Assembly (NCBI RefSeq): GCF_019400745.1
Contig: NZ_WJIB01000011.1
Location: 186,001 to 250,000 of the forward strand
Reading direction: 5' to 3'
Origin: Cohnella sp. CFH 77786
GTDB lineage: Bacteria; Bacillota; Bacilli; Paenibacillales; Paenibacillaceae
DNA length: 64,000 nucleotides
The position numbers and the translations under genes are program-made. Below, piece by piece: positions 62,861 through 64,000 of this stretch. The first letter of the stretch is position 1; each line of letters starts with the position of its first letter. The notes below the pieces were generated by a model that did no database searches, had not been told where the DNA came from, and was given only the letters and a program-made list of their open reading frames with translations.

Positions 62861-63364
62861 ATGCGGGTGCTGGGCATCGACCCGGGCATCGCCATCATGG
62901 GATTCGGGTTTATCGACAAAATCGGGCACCGGCTCGTTCCCGTACAGTACGGCAGCATCGAGACCGAAGCCGGGACGAGGACGGAAGAGCGACTTCGCCA
63001 GATTTACGACGCGTCTTGCGCGCTGCTGGACAAATACCGTCCCGATACGATCGCCGTCGAGAAGCTGTTTTTCAATAAGAACGTGACGAACGCATTCAGC
63101 GTCGGGCAGGCGCGGGGCGTGCTGATGCTGGCCGCCGCGCAGAGGGGGCTGCCGATCGGGGAATATACGCCGATGCAGGTGAAGCAGGCGGTCGTCGGAT
63201 ACGGCGCCGCGGAGAAGAAGCAGGTGCAGGAAATGGTCAAAATGATCCTCAAGCTGCAGGCGGTGCCGAAGCCGGACGACGTCGCCGACGCGCTGGCCGT
63301 CGCCATCTGCCATGCGCATTCGGTCTCCCTGAACGACCGGTTGAACGGAGTGAAGCCAATATGA
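62861..63364 (+). CDS. ruvC: Crossover junction endodeoxyribonuclease RuvC
   Basis: Holliday-junction resolvase of 167 residues, RNase H-like fold. Acidic active-site residues: D7 in VLGIDPGIA, the Glu in TIAVEKLFFNKN, and Asp residues in PDDVADALAVAICH. B. subtilis uses RecU instead of RuvC, so presence of ruvC here is a difference from Bacillus. Stop overlaps ruvA. Confidence 0.95.
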   Translation: MRVLGIDPGIAIMGFGFIDKIGHRLVPVQYGSIETEAGTRTEERLRQIYDASCALLDKYRPDTIAVEKLFFNKNVTNAFSVGQARGVLMLAAAQRGLPIGEYTPMQVKQAVVGYGAAEKKQVQEMVKMILKLQAVPKPDDVADALAVAICHAHSVSLNDRLNGVKPI

Positions 63365-63978
63365 TCGATTTTTTGCGCGGACGCGTGGCGCACCTGGAGA
63401 CGGAATACGTCGTCCTTGACGTGCACGGCGTCGGATACCGGGTATTCACCCCGAACCCTTACGGATTGTCCCGAACGGAGGAGCCGGTGCAATTATTCAT
63501 CCATCATCATGTCCGGGAAGACGCCATCCAGCTGTTCGGCTTTCCGACCCGCGAGGAACAAAGCTTGTTCCGCAAGCTGCTGGACGTTTCCGGAATCGGG
63601 CCCAAGGTGGCTCTGGGCGTGCTTGCCGGGGGCCGGCCCGATACGATCGCGGCCGCGATCCAGCAGGAGAACGTGAATTTTCTTACCAAGCTGCCGGGCA
63701 TCGGACGCAAAACCGCGCAGCGGATGATTCTCGATTTGAAGGACAAGCTCGGCGTCCAAGGTCCCGCGGCAGCGGCCGCGGAGCTGATGGAGCCTGCCGC
63801 GGCCGCGGGAACGGAAGGCGGTTCCGCGTGGGCGGCCGCTCGCGAGGCGCTCGCCGGGCTCGGTTACCGGGAAGCGGAGCTTGACCGGGCTTGGAGCCGG
63901 ATCCAAGCCGGCCTGACGGGCGACGAATCGCCGGACGCCCTGATGAAAAAAGCGCTGCAGCAATTGTTCCAAGGTTGA
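63361..63978 (+). CDS. ruvA: Holliday junction DNA helicase subunit RuvA
   Basis: Tetrameric junction-recognition subunit of RuvAB. 205 residues: OB-fold domain I (MIDFLRGRVAHLETEYVVLD), helix-hairpin-helix domain II (VSGIGPKVALGVLAG and LPGIGRKTAQRMILDLKDK) and the C-terminal RuvB-binding domain (EALAGLGYREAELDRA). ATG overlaps the ruvC stop. ruvB is expected right after the window end. Confidence 0.96.
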   Translation: MIDFLRGRVAHLETEYVVLDVHGVGYRVFTPNPYGLSRTEEPVQLFIHHHVREDAIQLFGFPTREEQSLFRKLLDVSGIGPKVALGVLAGGRPDTIAAAIQQENVNFLTKLPGIGRKTAQRMILDLKDKLGVQGPAAAAAELMEPAAAAGTEGGSAWAAAREALAGLGYREAELDRAWSRIQAGLTGDESPDALMKKALQQLFQG

Positions 63979-64000
63979 GGCGGCGAGAAGCGGGGAAGGA

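Overview
The window is a GC-rich stretch of a Gram-positive, endospore-forming Bacillota chromosome, most likely Paenibacillaceae (Cohnella or Paenibacillus type). The evidence is gene order and sporulation content: the chain clpX, lonB, lon, engB, hemA-X-C-D-B-L, spoVID, valS, folC, spoIIB-like, maf, radC, mreBCD, minCD, spoIVFA/FB, rplU-prp-rpmA, spo0B, obg, pheB, pheA, safA, bofC, ruv follows the well-known Bacillus subtilis clpX-to-ruvB segment. The lineage call is inference; the synteny and sporulation genes are visible. No rRNA or tRNA gene, CRISPR array, intact insertion sequence or prophage was seen.

Layout. 1-9.2 kb: end of clpX, ispG, a PCYCGC lipoprotein, the two Lon proteases, the ribosome-assembly GTPase EngB and an unrecognised 196-aa protein. 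9.5-18.8 kb: speD, then the tetrapyrrole operon hemA-hemX-sirC-hemC-cobA/hemD-hemB, a convergent Crp/Fnr regulator and hemL. 19-20.5 kb: spoVID. 20.5-26 kb: an inserted sugar-uptake island (GntR/LacI-type regulator, binding protein, two permeases, GH43 enzyme) that separates spoVID from valS. 26-32 kb: T-box-controlled valS, folC, murC. 32-41.7 kb: a stalk-domain secreted protein, SpoIIB-like SPOR protein, a small DUF4321 protein, maf, radC, mreBCD, minCD and rodA (envelope growth and division-site choice). 41.7-49.2 kb: a large tandem hairpin array, the SpoIVFA/SpoIVFB sigma-K checkpoint pair, RNase G, L21-Prp-L27, spo0B and obg. 49.3-52.5 kb: accessory patch with a group II intron-like fragment, an esterase, a nonsense-interrupted RidA gene and a MocR regulator. 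52.6-58.3 kb: pheB-like ACT protein, hom-thrC-thrB-pheA-ilvE (amino-acid biosynthesis). 59-64 kb: a very repetitive SafA-like spore protein, bofC, ruvC and ruvA.

The most unusual signals are outside the ordinary genes. Four intergenic tandem arrays with 49-52-bp units, at least three with a clear dyad in every unit, sit after operon ends (2.3, 4.8, 41.7 and 58.5 kb). An AT-rich block at 2.07-2.21 kb holds three successive inverted repeats, one a perfect 14-bp palindrome, and shares a 14-mer with a spot 56 kb away. Several spore or spore-associated membrane proteins (SpoVID, SpoIIB-like, SpoIVFA, SafA) carry expanded low-complexity repeats. Leader hairpins occur before ispG, lon and the spoIIB-like gene, the last covering the Shine-Dalgarno sequence.
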